A stretch of DNA of 64,000 nt, from the NCBI GenBank assembly GCA_008933615.1, contig WBUR01000012.1, positions 21,709 through 85,708 of the forward strand, in the 5' to 3' direction. Position 1 is the stretch's first letter; each line of letters begins with the position of its first letter. Source of the stretch: a bacterium (GTDB lineage Bacteria; CLD3; SB21). Under the pieces are notes generated by a model. The model ran no database searches. It had not been told where the DNA came from and saw only the letters and a program-made list of their open reading frames with translations. Position numbers and translations under genes: made by a program. Shown piece after piece: positions 1-10,442 of this stretch.

Positions 1-3000
1 CGTTCTGAAACACGGTCAAATTCCGTCAGTATCGCTTCCTCCACCAGGTCGGTTAATTCTTCGATGATGAACGATCCCTGCAAGACATTCTCGTTTTTCG
101 CTAGCCCGAGTTCTTTATTGATGATCAATTGTATTGCCATCGCGCGGCGTACGGACTCTTCCGTCGGGGTCGTGATCGCTTCATCGTACGCATTAGTATG
201 AAGCGAATTGCAATTATCATAAATCGCCATCAGCGCCTGCAGCGTCGTGCGGATATCGTTAAAACTAATTTCCATCGCGTGTAAACTTCTGCCGGAAGTT
301 TGAATATGATATTTTAGTTTTTGTGAACGGTCGTTGGCTTTGTATTTATATTTCAGCGCAACCGACCATATCCTGCGCGCAACACGTCCGATCACGGAAT
401 ATTCCGGGTCAAGCCCATTGGAAAAGAAAAACGACAGATTCGGCGCGAAATCGTCGACGTTCATTCCGCGCGATAAATAATATTCCAGATAAGTAAAACC
501 ATTGCCCAGCGTCAGCGCCGCCTGCGTGATCGGATTGGCGCCGGCTTCTGCGATATGATAACCGGAAATACTGACGGAATAATGATTCCTTATTTTTTTC
601 TTTACATAGTATTCCTGCATATCGCCCATCATCTTCAGCGCGAATTCCGTTGAGAATATGCAGGTGTTCTGCGCCTGATCTTCTTTTAATATGTCGGCTT
701 GAACGGTTCCGCGCACCACGCTCAGCGTATGCGTTTTGATTTTCTTATACGTCTCTTTGTCAACTAATTGATCCCCCGTGATTCCGAGCGTACTATAACC
801 GAAAAGCACACCGTCATATTTGATCGCTTTTTCATAGTGCGGATGGGAATGATCGACTTTCGGTTTCTTCAGTTTATCTGCCTGTCCGTGCTCTCTTAGA
901 TATTTTTCAATCTGCTGATCGATCGCCGTGTTAAAAAACATGGCAAGTATCATCGGCGCAGGCCCGTTGATTGTCATGGAAACGGACGTGTTGGGATCGC
1001 AGAGATCAAATCCGGCGTATAATTTTTTCATATCGTCCAGCGTGCAAATGGATACGCCGGAATTTCCGATCTTGCCGTAAATATCCGGACGATAATCCGG
1101 GTCTTCTCCGTAGAGCGTAACAGAATCAAAAGCCGTTGACAGCCGAACAAATGCCTGATCTTTTGAAAGATAATGAAACCGGCGATTCGTCCGCTCCGGC
1201 GTTCCTTCACCGGCAAACATCCGTGTAGGATCTTCACTGCTGCGCTTGAACGGAAATACGCCTGCAGTATATGGAAATTCTCCCGGAACGTTTTCTTTCA
1301 TGATCCACTTCAGCAGATCGCCCCAATCCTGATACGATGGCAGCGAGACTTTTGGAATACGCGTTCCGGAAAGCGATAAAGTCGAAAGTTCGTTAACAAT
1401 CTCCTTGTCCCTGACTTTCGTAACCATCTTGTCCTGCGCATACAGTTTCTTGAAATGATCCCACTCCTTCAGGCGTTTCTTAAATTCGGGCCTGAGACGG
1501 ATATTCAGATTCTCGATCATCTGGTCGATAGCATGAATTACATCGCCTGCATTCGAGATTTTGTCAAAGGTGATTTTCGAAGTCCCTTCCTCCGCGCCGC
1601 CTAATTCAAACGATTTTAATTGTCCTCCCGCGAAAGCATCCTGATTCTTAAAAATTTCTTTCGTGCCCTTTAATTGATATAGTTTCCGCGCAATATCCGA
1701 CTGCTCCAATACAAATTGTCCGTATGCGCGCGCCGTATCCGTGATCTCGCTGAGATAACGCGTTCGCGCCGGCGGAATAATATATTTCTTTTCGCTCATT
1801 TCCTGCGTGAGTACCATCGACGATGTCCAGTCTATTTTCACTTTTTCCTTAATCGCGCCAATGAGATGCATATACAGCATATTGACGCCGGGATCGTTGA
1901 ACTGGCTCGCTATAGTTCCAAATATCGGAAGCGCGTCGTCTCCGGCTTCAAATAATTTGCGGCTGCGTTTGTATTGTTTACGTACATCACGCAATGCGTC
2001 GAGCGAACCGCGTTTATCAAATTTGTTGAGAACGACGATATCTGCAAAATCGATCATATCGATTTTTTCCAATTGCGTCGCCGCACCAAAATCTGAGGTC
2101 ATCACGTACATGGACACATCGACCAGATCAACAATTTCCGAATCCGACTGCCCGATGCCCGCCGTTTCCACAATGACCAGGTCAAACGCCGCCGCTTTTG
2201 TGATCTCGATCGCTTCCTGAATGGCTTTGCTCAAGGCTAAATGAGATTGACGCGTGGCAAGACTGCGCATGTATACGCGAGAATGTACGATGGAATTCAT
2301 CCGGATACGGTCACCGAGCAAAGCGCCGCCCGTCTTACGTTTCGACGGATCAACGGAAATGATCGCTACCGTCTTATCTGAAAAATCGTTGATGAACCGG
2401 CGAACGAGTTCATCCGTGAGCGAACTCTTTCCCGCACCGCCTGTACCGGTAATGCCAAGCACCGGAATGATTTTGCTGACTTTGATCTTATCTATTTTTT
2501 TTCTCAGATCGGTCAGTGTGCCGTTACGCGAGCCCTCGACAATTTCCTCAGCATAAGTGATCAATTGCGCTATCGCCTTTGGATCTTTCTTAGACAAACC
2601 TTCCACTTGCCCGTTGAGATGATCGATAGTGGAAAAATCGGTTTTGCGTAGCATGTCGTTGATCATACCTTGCAATCCCATATTACGCCCGTCTTCCGGG
2701 GAATAAATTTTTTCAACGCCGTAAGCTTCGAGTTCGCTGACCTCCTCCGGCACGATGACCCCGCCGCCGCCGCCGAATATCTTGATATGCTGCGCGCCTT
2801 TCTGATTGAGCAAGTCCCGCATATATTTAAAATATTCGACATGGCCGCCTTGGTACGAACTGATCGCAATCGCCTGCGCGTCTTCCTGAATGGCGGTATT
2901 CACCACGTCTTCAGCCGAGCGGTTATGGCCGAGGTGAATGACCTCCGCTCCCGACGCCTGTAAAATGCGCCGCATCACATTGATCGACGCATCGTGTCCG

Positions 3001-3065
3001 TCGAACAAGCTCGCCGCGGTGACAAAACGAATCTTATGTTTAGGTTTATAGACTTCAGTTTCCAC
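1..3065 (-). CDS. icmF: Fused isobutyryl-CoA mutase IcmF (3' end cut by window edge)
   Basis: Adenosylcobalamin-dependent mutase that interconverts isobutyryl-CoA and n-butyryl-CoA (or similar acyl-CoAs), with its own G-protein chaperone built in. About 1,021 codons are present, read leftward from a GTG at 3065; roughly the last 70 codons lie outside the window, judged from the usual family length near 1,090. Visible in order: a B12-binding domain with the cobalamin-ligand His in DGHDAS and a glycine-rich GGGGG turn (residues ~10-140); a MeaB-type GTPase with P-loop [13 protein letters not shown] (~202-214); and the mutase barrel with [27 protein letters not shown] and, at the edge, [16 protein letters not shown]. 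Having all three modules in one chain separates IcmF from two-subunit methylmalonyl-CoA mutases. Exact substrate preference cannot be told from what I checked. It lies 50 bp downstream of the rhomboid gene, on the same strand. Confidence 0.93.
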   Translation of the reverse strand, partial: METEVYKPKHKIRFVTAASLFDGHDASINVMRRILQASGAEVIHLGHNRSAEDVVNTAIQEDAQAIAISSYQGGHVEYFKYMRDLLNQKGAQHIKIFGGGGGVIVPEEVSELEAYGVEKIYSPEDGRNMGLQGMINDMLRKTDFSTIDHLNGQVEGLSKKDPKAIAQLITYAEEIVEGSRNGTLTDLRKKIDKIKVSKIIPVLGITGTGGAGKSSLTDELVRRFINDFSDKTVAIISVDPSKRKTGGALLGDRIRMNSIVHSRVYMRSLATRQSHLALSKAIQEAIEITKAAAFDLVIVETAGIGQSDSEIVDLVDVSMYVMTSDFGAATQLEKIDMIDFADIVVLNKFDKRGSLDALRDVRKQYKRSRKLFEAGDDALPIFGTIASQFNDPGVNMLYMHLIGAIKEKVKIDWTSSMVLTQEMSEKKYIIPPARTRYLSEITDTARAYGQFVLEQSDIARKLYQLKGTKEIFKNQDAFAGGQLKSFELGGAEEGTSKITFDKISNAGDVIHAIDQMIENLNIRLRPEFKKRLKEWDHFKKLYAQDKMVTKVRDKEIVNELSTLSLSGTRIPKVSLPSYQDWGDLLKWIMKENVPGEFPYTAGVFPFKRSSEDPTRMFAGEGTPERTNRRFHYLSKDQAFVRLSTAFDSVTLYGEDPDYRPDIYGKIGNSGVSICTLDDMKKLYAGFDLCDPNTSVSMTINGPAPMILAMFFNTAIDQQIEKYLREHGQADKLKKPKVDHSHPHYEKAIKYDGVLFGYSTLGITGDQLVDKETYKKIKTHTLSVVRGTVQADILKEDQAQNTCIFSTEFALKMMGDMQEYYVKKKIRNHYSVSISGYHIAEAGANPITQAALTLGNGFTYLEYYLSRGMNVDDFAPNLSFFFSNGLDPEYSVIGRVARRIWSVALKYKYKANDRSQKLKYHIQTSGRSLHAMEISFNDIRTTLQALMAIYDNCNSLHTNAYDEAITTPTEESVRRAMAIQLIINKELGLAKNENVLQGSFIIEELTDLVEEAILTEFDRVSE

Positions 3066-3114
3066 GTTTTATCCTTTTCAATTTATAATTCATAATTTCA
3101 AATGTTCCCGATTA

Positions 3115-3807
3115 TCAATCTTCTATTACGTATCGTTCCACAGGCTTTCTGAATAAAAACACTAACAAAGCGCCAAAGACAAATCCGCCGAAATGTGCCC
3201 ACCACGCGACCCCGCCGGTATGTGCCTCTGCCCCGAGCGCCATCGTTCCTTGAAAAAACTGCAGCAATATCCAAAAACCTAAAAAGAAATACGCCGGAAT
3301 TTCAATGATCTGAATAAAAATAAATATCGGGAGTAAGGTCACTACGCGCGCCTTTGGATACAAAACAATATACGCACCCATGACTCCTGCAATCGCGCCG
3401 CTCGCGCCCACCGTCGGGATGGGCGAATCGGAATTTAGATAAATGTGTGTAAATCCCGCTCCTAAACCGCAGAGAACGTAAAATAACAAAAACTTTTTGT
3501 GGCCCATTCGGTCTTCCACATTGTCGCCGAAAATCCACAGATACCACATATTGCTTATCACATGCATCCAGCCGCCATGGAGGAACATAGAAGATACCAA
3601 AGGGCCGAATCGGCCGAGATAGTCAGCCGGTTGGTGCTGCGCCATCCAGAAATATTTGGCCGGAATGATTCCTAAAACACTAAACAAAACACCTATATCT
3701 GATCCCAAAAACCATTCAAAAATGAAGACGGCTCCATTGATGATCATCAATGTAACAGTGACAACGGGAAACGTAGAAGATGGAACGGTATCTCGGAGTG
3801 GAATCAT
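3115..3807 (-). CDS. Rhomboid-family intramembrane serine protease
   Basis: Integral inner-membrane serine protease of the GlpG/rhomboid type, 230 residues, predicted to cut transmembrane substrates within the bilayer. The catalytic dyad is visible: Ser136 in GASGAIAG and His205 in AWWAHFGG. The oxyanion-side HGGWMH (77-82) and Asn86 are also present. The first helix begins near residue 15 (FPVVTVTLMIINGAVFIFEW), and about six or seven hydrophobic segments follow. There is no cytoplasmic N-terminal domain as in E. coli GlpG. The start codon has no strong ribosome site. The gene lies 170 bp downstream of recG and 50 bp upstream of icmF on the same strand; this loose spacing gives no clue to a substrate. 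Confidence 0.92.
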   Translation of the reverse strand: MIPLRDTVPSSTFPVVTVTLMIINGAVFIFEWFLGSDIGVLFSVLGIIPAKYFWMAQHQPADYLGRFGPLVSSMFLHGGWMHVISNMWYLWIFGDNVEDRMGHKKFLLFYVLCGLGAGFTHIYLNSDSPIPTVGASGAIAGVMGAYIVLYPKARVVTLLPIFIFIQIIEIPAYFFLGFWILLQFFQGTMALGAEAHTGGVAWWAHFGGFVFGALLVFLFRKPVERYVIED

Positions 3808-3977
3808 TAATTATAGTATTGTTTTAGATTCATCAATTCCCTCTTGTTCCGACTTTGATAAGGTGGTTATAGGGATTGTTTTGTTTTCTCAGCAAAAAAT
3901 TTATGCGCTTGCTGAGCAGTTGCAGACATTCTAAATGTATAAATTCTGATGGGTTTTTCCAATGACTTTCTCAATAC

Positions 3978-6092
3978 TTATCCCACTTCACCAAGCCCCA
4001 ATTTATCGTAATATTCTTTCATGAATTTTTTTCGAATGAACGCGTTTTCCGTGCTCCGCAACTGTGGATCGTTTTTGACAAGATCGAACGCCGCTTGGCG
4101 GGCCTTTTTCATCAGTTCCTGATCGAACAAAATATGCGCCATTTTAAGTTCAGGCAGTCCGGATTGTTTGGTTCCAAAAAACTCTCCCGGCCCGCGCAAC
4201 TTAAGGTCCTCTTCCGCGATCTTGAACCCGTCGTTCGTTTCTTCCATGACTTTTATTCGCGCCAAGCTCTCTTCTATCAGCCCGTCCTTGGCCAACATCA
4301 ATACGCAGTACGACTGTTCGCCGCCTCGGCCCACGCGCCCGCGCAACTGGTGCAGTTGCGTCAGTCCAAATCGTTCCGCATGTTCGATCAGCATGATCGT
4401 CGCGTTGGGAATATTTACGCCAACTTCGATCACGGTAGTGCTAACCAGAATGTAAATTTCATGGTTTTTGAATTGCGACATCACGTTTTGTTTTTCAGGA
4501 CTTTTCATTTTTCCGTGCAGGAGTCCAAGTCGCAGATCGGGAAATATTTTTTTGGATAAATATTCAAAAGCTTCCGTTGCCGCCTTCAGATCGGATTTTT
4601 CCGATTCTTCAATGAGCGGATAAACGATGTAACATTGCCGCCCTTTTTTGATTTCGGTGCGAATAAATTCGTAGATTTTTTTCCGCGCGTCCTCTTTACG
4701 GGAAACCGTTTTGATAGGTTTTCGGCCGATGGGTAATTCTGCTATAACAGAAATATCAAGATCGCCGTACACTGCCATCGCCAACGTGCGTGGGATCGGC
4801 GTTGCCGTCATAACCAAAACGTCCGGGTAAATTCTTTGTGCAACTGCCTTCTGCCTGATCTCCGCTCTTTGCATGACGCCGAAACGATGCTGTTCATCAA
4901 TAACAATGAGTCCTAATCTCTTGAATTCGACCTGCTCCTGAAAAATCGCATGCGTTCCGATCACAATATCCGTCTGATGATTTTGAATGTCCGAGAGTAT
5001 TTTTTCACGATCGCTTTTTTTCTGTCCTCCTTTAAGCAAACTGACGCGGATATTCATACTCCATAAATATTCTTGAATAACATAATAATGCTGTTCGGCC
5101 AGAATTTCCGTCGGCGCCATAAACGCAGTTTGATATCCGTTCTCCACGGCAATCAGAATAGCGAGCAATGCCACGATAGTTTTGCCGCTGCCGACGTCAC
5201 CCTGAATCAAACGGTTCATACAATGCGGCGACTGCATGTCGGCGTGAATCTCCCGCAGAACTTTTTTCTGATCTGCGGTAAGCTGAAACGGTAATTTTGA
5301 AATCAACTCTTTCGTTTTGTCGCCCACTTTAGAAAAAACTATTCCTTTTTGCGCCGATGTGATCCTCTTCTTTCGATAAGCCATCATCAATTGAAGATAA
5401 AAAAGTTCTTCAAATTTTATCCGCTCTTGCGCTTTTTCTAAATTGTCCATCGACAGAGGAAAATGGATTTGACTATACGTAGCCTGAATCGACAGCAATT
5501 TATTTCTTTCCACGATAGGCCGAGGCAAGGTTTCTTCCAATGTATCCGTCATCGGCAAAAGCGGCTTGATCAGTCTGCGGAAACCGCGGCTGTCAAACCA
5601 TTTTTTGCGCAGCGCCTCGCCGGAAGGGTAAACCGGAATGATCGACCCGGTATGCAGGAAGTTATTCTCTTCTTCATCTTCCAATCGGTCAAATTCCGGA
5701 TGCGTTATCTGTCTTTCGCCGTTGTAGAATTCAACCTTCCCGTACACCGCGAGGATATTGCCGCGTTCAAAAGCATTTTCATAATATTGCGCGCCTTGAA
5801 ACCAAACAAGATTAATGTGCCCCGTATCGTCTTCCAGAATTAAACGAAATCGTGATCCCCAGCCTTTTCTATTTTTAATCAATGAAAAATTCTCCACGCG
5901 TCCGACGACGGTTGCCGCCTCATGGAGTTTCAGGTCTTTGATCGGTAAGACATGCGAACGGTCCAGATAGCGTCGCGGAAAATAATTTAATAGATCCCAC
6001 AAAGTAAAAATGCCTACTTCATACAGCGCTTCGGATCTTTTCGGGCCGATACGCGGCAAAAATTTTACGTCGGTTTGCAAGTCATGGATCAT
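3978..6092 (-). CDS. recG: ATP-dependent DNA helicase RecG
   Basis: Branch-migration helicase that remodels stalled replication forks and Holliday junctions. The 704-residue length is normal for RecG. The N-terminal wedge/OB domain (about residues 1-240) starts with an HhH-like segment, LPRIGPKRSEALYEVGI. The helicase core has Walker A GDVGSGKT, DEQH-box VIDEQHRFG, motif III TATPIPRTLAM, and the motif VI region QLHQLRGRVGRGGEQSYC. The C-terminal stretch GPGEFFGTKQSG is a RecG signature. The start at 6092 gives the expected N-terminus, though the upstream ribosome site is weak. It is divergent from the receiver gene at 6311 across a 218-bp gap in which I see no clear operator. Confidence 0.97.
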   Translation of the reverse strand: MIHDLQTDVKFLPRIGPKRSEALYEVGIFTLWDLLNYFPRRYLDRSHVLPIKDLKLHEAATVVGRVENFSLIKNRKGWGSRFRLILEDDTGHINLVWFQGAQYYENAFERGNILAVYGKVEFYNGERQITHPEFDRLEDEEENNFLHTGSIIPVYPSGEALRKKWFDSRGFRRLIKPLLPMTDTLEETLPRPIVERNKLLSIQATYSQIHFPLSMDNLEKAQERIKFEELFYLQLMMAYRKKRITSAQKGIVFSKVGDKTKELISKLPFQLTADQKKVLREIHADMQSPHCMNRLIQGDVGSGKTIVALLAILIAVENGYQTAFMAPTEILAEQHYYVIQEYLWSMNIRVSLLKGGQKKSDREKILSDIQNHQTDIVIGTHAIFQEQVEFKRLGLIVIDEQHRFGVMQRAEIRQKAVAQRIYPDVLVMTATPIPRTLAMAVYGDLDISVIAELPIGRKPIKTVSRKEDARKKIYEFIRTEIKKGRQCYIVYPLIEESEKSDLKAATEAFEYLSKKIFPDLRLGLLHGKMKSPEKQNVMSQFKNHEIYILVSTTVIEVGVNIPNATIMLIEHAERFGLTQLHQLRGRVGRGGEQSYCVLMLAKDGLIEESLARIKVMEETNDGFKIAEEDLKLRGPGEFFGTKQSGLPELKMAHILFDQELMKKARQAAFDLVKNDPQLRSTENAFIRKKFMKEYYDKLGLGEVG

Positions 6093-6310
6093 AGTTTTTA
6101 TATAATTGTTTTATTTAATCTTACAAGCAAACAATGTGTAAGTGTCTTTTTACACTTTAACTAATAACAAAAAATATCGGCTAATAATCAATTGATTTTC
6201 AGCATTTCATGACCTAAATTAATCTACGGTTTTTTGTAGAAATTTCATTTACAAGAACACGTTAGTCCAAATTAACCCTCGATCGATTTTATCCCAAATT
6301 AAAAATAGCA

Positions 6311-6706
6311 ATGACTAAAACGGATACCAATACACATACGATCATGATCGTGGACGATGAAGACGAAGTTCGGGAAATGATTCGCCGGATTCTTCGGTTC
6401 TCACAGTTCAATGTGATCGAGGCTCGCGACGGAAACGAAGGAATGGAAATGGCGCTCTCGCATCAACCCGATCTCATTACGCTCGATATCATGATGCCGG
6501 GTAAAGACGGAATTAAAATGTGTGAGGAACTCAAAGCCAATCCGCTGACAAAACACATCCCTGTTATCGTACTCACCGTGGCCGGCAACCGAAAGAAAGT
6601 AATGAACGCGGGCGCCGATCATTATATGAATAAGCTATTCTCAATCGACGAATTTATCAAAGTTATCCATAAATTACTCCCAAAAAAACCCTCGAAAGTC
6701 AATTAG
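6311..6706 (+). CDS. Stand-alone response-regulator receiver protein
   Basis: A single CheY-like receiver domain of 131 residues with no output domain, so it probably acts through protein contacts. The acidic pair Asp15-Asp16, phospho-acceptor Asp59 (TLDIMMPGKDG), switch Thr89 (VIVLTVAG) and Lys108 are all in place, which predicts normal phosphorylation. One departure is the residue after Lys108: the usual Lys-Pro becomes Lys-Leu (MNKLFS). That proline normally forms a cis peptide that shapes the active site. No histidine kinase gene is near, so the partner is encoded elsewhere. The stop lies 5 bp from the convergent Rsm22-family gene. Confidence 0.9.
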   Translation: MTKTDTNTHTIMIVDDEDEVREMIRRILRFSQFNVIEARDGNEGMEMALSHQPDLITLDIMMPGKDGIKMCEELKANPLTKHIPVIVLTVAGNRKKVMNAGADHYMNKLFSIDEFIKVIHKLLPKKPSKVN

Positions 6707-6711
6707 CCGCC

Positions 6712-7863
6712 CTATTCTATCTTGGCGACCGTAATCTCCTTTTCAATTTTTTTGACCTCTTTTTTTTCAGACAGCGAATCAATTTGTACGATGTCGTACA
6801 ATTCCAGATCATCAAAAGCTCCGTTCTTCTCGCTGTTGTCACGCTTATTTTTCAAGCACTCGATTCGCCCGAGATCGTTACACAAAAAAATTCGGCGCCG
6901 GCCTTTTTCTTTGAATAGGTCGGACACAACACGAAATTGATTTGTAAAATTTCTTTTCGGCGCAATAAATTCCGACAGATGAATATTCCGCCGGCTTAAA
7001 ATAAGATAAGAAAATTTCAGTGACTTCCTGATGTGTCCCACCATCTCGTCCAATATTTCAATGAATTTTGGCCTCTCCCATGGCATGTCGTGATGACACC
7101 AGTCCTCGGGATTTGCCAATGCAGGACAACTATTGTGCGTGAAACATGGCGCGTACATAACCCATCCGCTTTGCAAAAGTCGGTCCCTTAATTCCAGTAA
7201 TCGCCGTGACGAATTTTTCAATGCCGGTTCGATAAGGATGACAAAACCGTCCGGTAATAAATTCCGTTCCAATATATTAATAAATTGTTCCTCACCGTTT
7301 TTAGTTAATTCATTCAGAACATTTCCTCCGGTTATAAGATTGTAGCGTTGATCTGTGAGGCGGATGTTCTCAATATCCATTGGATGAGTTTCTAATTCAT
7401 ACTTCCAATCAAATCTTTCATAAAATTTCTCAAGCGTTTGCAGCGCAACGGATGATTGGTCCCATGCAGTGAAGTGTGTTCTGCTAGATGGAAAATTCTC
7501 TGCGAGCCACGATGATAAACTAATAATCATCGTGCCCGTTCCGCTGCCCAAATCCAATACACACAAAGCGGAATTCCCTTTGAAAAATTCTGATTTTTTT
7601 AGTTCTCCGAGCGGGTAATACATTTTCAGCAGGTTACACGTTGTATAATACAATAGATATGCGTCGCAATATTTTTTGTCATCCAGGTACGTTTTAGAAA
7701 CAAATACATCCCGTTTCCTGTTTTTTTTAAGACCCGCGGACATTTCGCTGATCGTTTGCGCAAAAGGTTTGAGTTGCTTCGGAACGGGATTTCCTAAGGA
7801 AAGGTCAAATTGCGATTCAAGAGCGGAGAGATAAAGTGATGGGAGGAGAAGCTTTTTGCTCAT
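6712..7863 (-). CDS. Rsm22/METTL17-family ribosome-associated methyltransferase-like protein
   Basis: Class I SAM-fold protein of 383 residues in the small-ribosomal-subunit Rsm22 family. The SAM-binding loop is VLDLGSGTGTM (about residue 105), and the post-loop acidic region is followed by GGNVLNEL. Three cysteines lie in a family-typical cluster, APCFTHNSCP...DWCHH (about 238-254), and a fourth lies near residue 328 in IFLCNDLGRIEC. In the mitochondrial relatives such cysteines hold an iron-sulfur cluster, so I infer one here. The family acts in small-subunit maturation; whether the bacterial members methylate anything is not settled. It lies upstream of serS on the same strand but is separated by 171 bp containing a repeat, so it is probably its own transcript. 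Confidence 0.85.
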   Translation of the reverse strand: MSKKLLLPSLYLSALESQFDLSLGNPVPKQLKPFAQTISEMSAGLKKNRKRDVFVSKTYLDDKKYCDAYLLYYTTCNLLKMYYPLGELKKSEFFKGNSALCVLDLGSGTGTMIISLSSWLAENFPSSRTHFTAWDQSSVALQTLEKFYERFDWKYELETHPMDIENIRLTDQRYNLITGGNVLNELTKNGEEQFINILERNLLPDGFVILIEPALKNSSRRLLELRDRLLQSGWVMYAPCFTHNSCPALANPEDWCHHDMPWERPKFIEILDEMVGHIRKSLKFSYLILSRRNIHLSEFIAPKRNFTNQFRVVSDLFKEKGRRRIFLCNDLGRIECLKNKRDNSEKNGAFDDLELYDIVQIDSLSEKKEVKKIEKEITVAKIE

Positions 7864-7920
7864 CGGGATCTTGTTTCCCTGGAATTATAAACTTCCGTAC
7901 TAGTCAGCTTACTTCTTTTA

Positions 7921-7984
7921 TCCCGCAGATACCGCGAATTTTTTGCGCAGACCATTTCTGCGTGTATCTGCGAAATTTGCGGGA
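7921..7984. repeat. Dispersed palindromic repeat, CCCGCAGAT family (copy 1)
   Basis: A 64-bp element bounded by TCCCGCA and TGCGGGA. Inside it are the further complementary pairs CGCAGATAC/GTATCTGCG and GCGCAGA/TCTGCG, so alternative hairpins can form. A second copy with the same order of blocks lies at 59831-59900. It sits between serS and the Rsm22-family gene. Confidence 0.8.
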
Positions 7985-8034
7985 GATGGTCTGTATTTTT
8001 TAGTGTTGCTTCGCGTGTTTCGCCGGCAACAAAG

Positions 8035-9303
8035 TTATTGGGACTTGATCACGTCCATTCCCATATATTTTCTCAGCACCTTCGGAACAACCACCGTGCC
8101 TTCATCGGTTTGATAATTTTCAAGAATGGCCGATACAACACGCGGCAAAGCCAGAGCAGATCCATTGAGGGTGTGAACAAATTCCGGTTTTCCAGCGGTG
8201 TCCTTAAATTTGATATTCATTCTTCGCGCCTGGAACGCCTCAAAATTACTGCACGACGAAACTTCCAGCCATCGTTGTTGCCCAGCAGACCAAACCTCAA
8301 GATCGTATTTTTTCGTCTGAGTAAATCCCATATCCCCTTTGCACATGAATAAAACGCGATAAGGCAGTTCCAGTTCTTGCAAAAGCTTTTCCGCATCCTG
8401 TCGCAAACTTTCTAATTCGTCATACGATGAATCGGGATGAACAAATTTGACCAGTTCAACTTTGTCGAACTGATGCAGACGATTAAGCCCGCGAACATCT
8501 TTTCCGTACGAGCCGGCCTCGCGGCGAAAACACGGAGTATACGCGGCGTATTTGATCGGCAATTGATCAGCTTTCAATACCTCCTGCCGATGAATATTCG
8601 TCACCGGAACTTCCGCCGTAGGCACAAGATAAAACTCATCCCGCGTCACGACGTACATTTGATCTTCCTTATCGGGTAATTGTCCTGTACCTGTCGCGCT
8701 GTCGGCATTTACTACAATAGGAGGCTGAACTTCCTTGTATCCATGCTCACCAGCCTTATCGAGAAAAAAATTGATCAGCGCGCGCTGGAGTTTAGCGCCG
8801 GCGCCTTTGTACACAGGAAACCCCGAGCCCGCAATTTTTGAACCTGTGGCGAAGTCAATCAGGTCTAGTTTTTCTGCCAACTCCCAATGGGGCTTCATTT
8901 GAAAATCCGCCTTAGGCATCTCACCCCATGTGAATATCGTCTTATTGTCTTCCGGCGTTGATCCGTCAGGAACCGACGGATGAGGAATATTCGGAACCGT
9001 AAGTAGAAGCTGATTCAGACTTGCCTCCGCGGCTTTTTGCTGTTCGTCCAAAATCTTAATTTCATCGCCGACCTTTTTCATTTCGGCAACCAGCGCGTCC
9101 GCATTTTGTCCGGATTTTTTTAATTTCGCTATTTCTTCAGACGCTTTATTTCGTCGCGCTTTTTTTTCTTCAACTTTAAGAATGATCGCTTTGCGTTCGT
9201 CATCAAATTTGACGAGCGAATCAAAATCTACATCGAACTTTTTCTCTTTGGCGGCCTTTTTCACCAGGTCTAAATTTTCGCGGATAAACTTCAGATCAAG
9301 CAT
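8035..9303 (-). CDS. serS: Seryl-tRNA synthetase
   Basis: Class II aminoacyl-tRNA synthetase that charges tRNA-Ser with serine, 422 residues, normal length. The N-terminus (about 1-105) is the long antiparallel coiled-coil arm that reads the tRNA variable arm, rich in Lys/Glu (KVEEKKARRNKASEEIAKL). The catalytic core follows, with the TAEVPVTN segment, motif 2 FRREAGSYGKDVRGLNRLHQF, and motif 3 LNGSALALPRVVSAILENYQ. The ATG at 9303 gives the expected MLDLKFIREN start. It is divergent from the BrkB-family gene at 9466. Confidence 0.98.
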   Translation of the reverse strand: MLDLKFIRENLDLVKKAAKEKKFDVDFDSLVKFDDERKAIILKVEEKKARRNKASEEIAKLKKSGQNADALVAEMKKVGDEIKILDEQQKAAEASLNQLLLTVPNIPHPSVPDGSTPEDNKTIFTWGEMPKADFQMKPHWELAEKLDLIDFATGSKIAGSGFPVYKGAGAKLQRALINFFLDKAGEHGYKEVQPPIVVNADSATGTGQLPDKEDQMYVVTRDEFYLVPTAEVPVTNIHRQEVLKADQLPIKYAAYTPCFRREAGSYGKDVRGLNRLHQFDKVELVKFVHPDSSYDELESLRQDAEKLLQELELPYRVLFMCKGDMGFTQTKKYDLEVWSAGQQRWLEVSSCSNFEAFQARRMNIKFKDTAGKPEFVHTLNGSALALPRVVSAILENYQTDEGTVVVPKVLRKYMGMDVIKSQ

Positions 9304-9465
9304 AGTGTCCTCATCTTTAAATGTCCATTTTCGAACTTTGCCATGATAACCAAAAACGAATTGAAAATCAATAATTACAAAATGATCCCATACCTTTTGC
9401 TTGAATACAAATCGTATTGTGCTTACATTATTCTACTCGAGTTCAAGTTTCACTTCTGAAATCCT

Positions 9466-10440
9466 ATGAAGCACATACACGCCGTTTTAATGAAAAGATT
9501 CCGCACTCTTATCGTCTGGTGGGTCAAATTACTAGGTTTTATTTTCAAGTCGCCTGTGGTTTATTATGTCACTACTGTTCAAACCCGCATTTTCGACCGG
9601 CACAAACTGACGACTAACGCCGCCGCAATCTCATTTTTCTTTTTATTGAGTATCATCCCGATGCTCTTCATCGTTATTTCGTTACTGGGAACGTTTGTTC
9701 AGTCCCCGGAAGAAGCGGAATTATTTATAGTCAATTTTGTGTCCAATCGTGTCCCGGAAAGTTCACGCCAGTTTATTTTAGATCTGGTTATCCAAAGCAA
9801 TTTGATCAGCAACGTTAAAGGCCTTTTGGAAAATAAAGGGTGGGTCAGTATAATTAGTATCGCCTCGCTCCTGTGGACCAGCAGCGGCGCGTTTGCGGCC
9901 GTGGAAGACGCGATGTCGACCATATTCGCCGTGAAGGCGCGAAATTATTTTGTCAGCCGGCTGGTCGAAATGGGTATGGTCCTAATCATCGGTTCGGTTT
10001 TTTTGTTGTCCAACATGGTCAATGCAATCTTGCAAATGCTGAAGGACAGCAGAGCGAACTTATTCAACGTCGATTTTTCCAATCTCCCTTACGTTTGGGA
10101 TATTATTACCGAAGTTATGCCGGTTGCACTGACCATACTTATGTTCTACATCATCTACAAGATTCTTCCGCGCACGGATATATTCAACCGCGCAGCTTTG
10201 CTCGGCGCGGCCGTAGCGGGCATTCTTCTGGAGCTAAGCATCCACGGGTTTGCCTATTACGTTCAAAATTTCGCGCGATACAGCGTTTTTTACGGGTCAA
10301 TCGCCGGAGTCGTCATTACCATTTTTTCAATTTACCTTTCATCGATCATTTTATTAATCGGCGCGGAAGTCACGGAAATAGCTAATACGAAGATGGTCAA
10401 TACAAGGGAACTGCAACTTACGATCAAGGATTTCGAATAG
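9466..10440 (+). CDS. YihY/BrkB-family inner-membrane protein
   Basis: Multi-spanning membrane protein of 324 residues in the YihY (BrkB) family, which was once misnamed ribonuclease BN and whose biochemical role is uncertain. Family signs are the early TTNAAAISFFFLLSIIPML segment, a WTSSGAF motif, and the C-terminal YGSIAGVVITIFSIYLSSII helix. About six hydrophobic segments are visible. The start codon has no strong ribosome site; an ATG at 9490 is an alternative. Its stop overlaps the spacing to the next start (TAG-AG-ATG at 10438-10445), so it is very likely translated together with the giant kinase/sigma-54 regulator downstream. That suggests a membrane input or a shared stress role, which is inference. 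Confidence 0.9.
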   Translation: MKHIHAVLMKRFRTLIVWWVKLLGFIFKSPVVYYVTTVQTRIFDRHKLTTNAAAISFFFLLSIIPMLFIVISLLGTFVQSPEEAELFIVNFVSNRVPESSRQFILDLVIQSNLISNVKGLLENKGWVSIISIASLLWTSSGAFAAVEDAMSTIFAVKARNYFVSRLVEMGMVLIIGSVFLLSNMVNAILQMLKDSRANLFNVDFSNLPYVWDIITEVMPVALTILMFYIIYKILPRTDIFNRAALLGAAVAGILLELSIHGFAYYVQNFARYSVFYGSIAGVVITIFSIYLSSIILLIGAEVTEIANTKMVNTRELQLTIKDFE

Positions 10441-10442
10441 AG

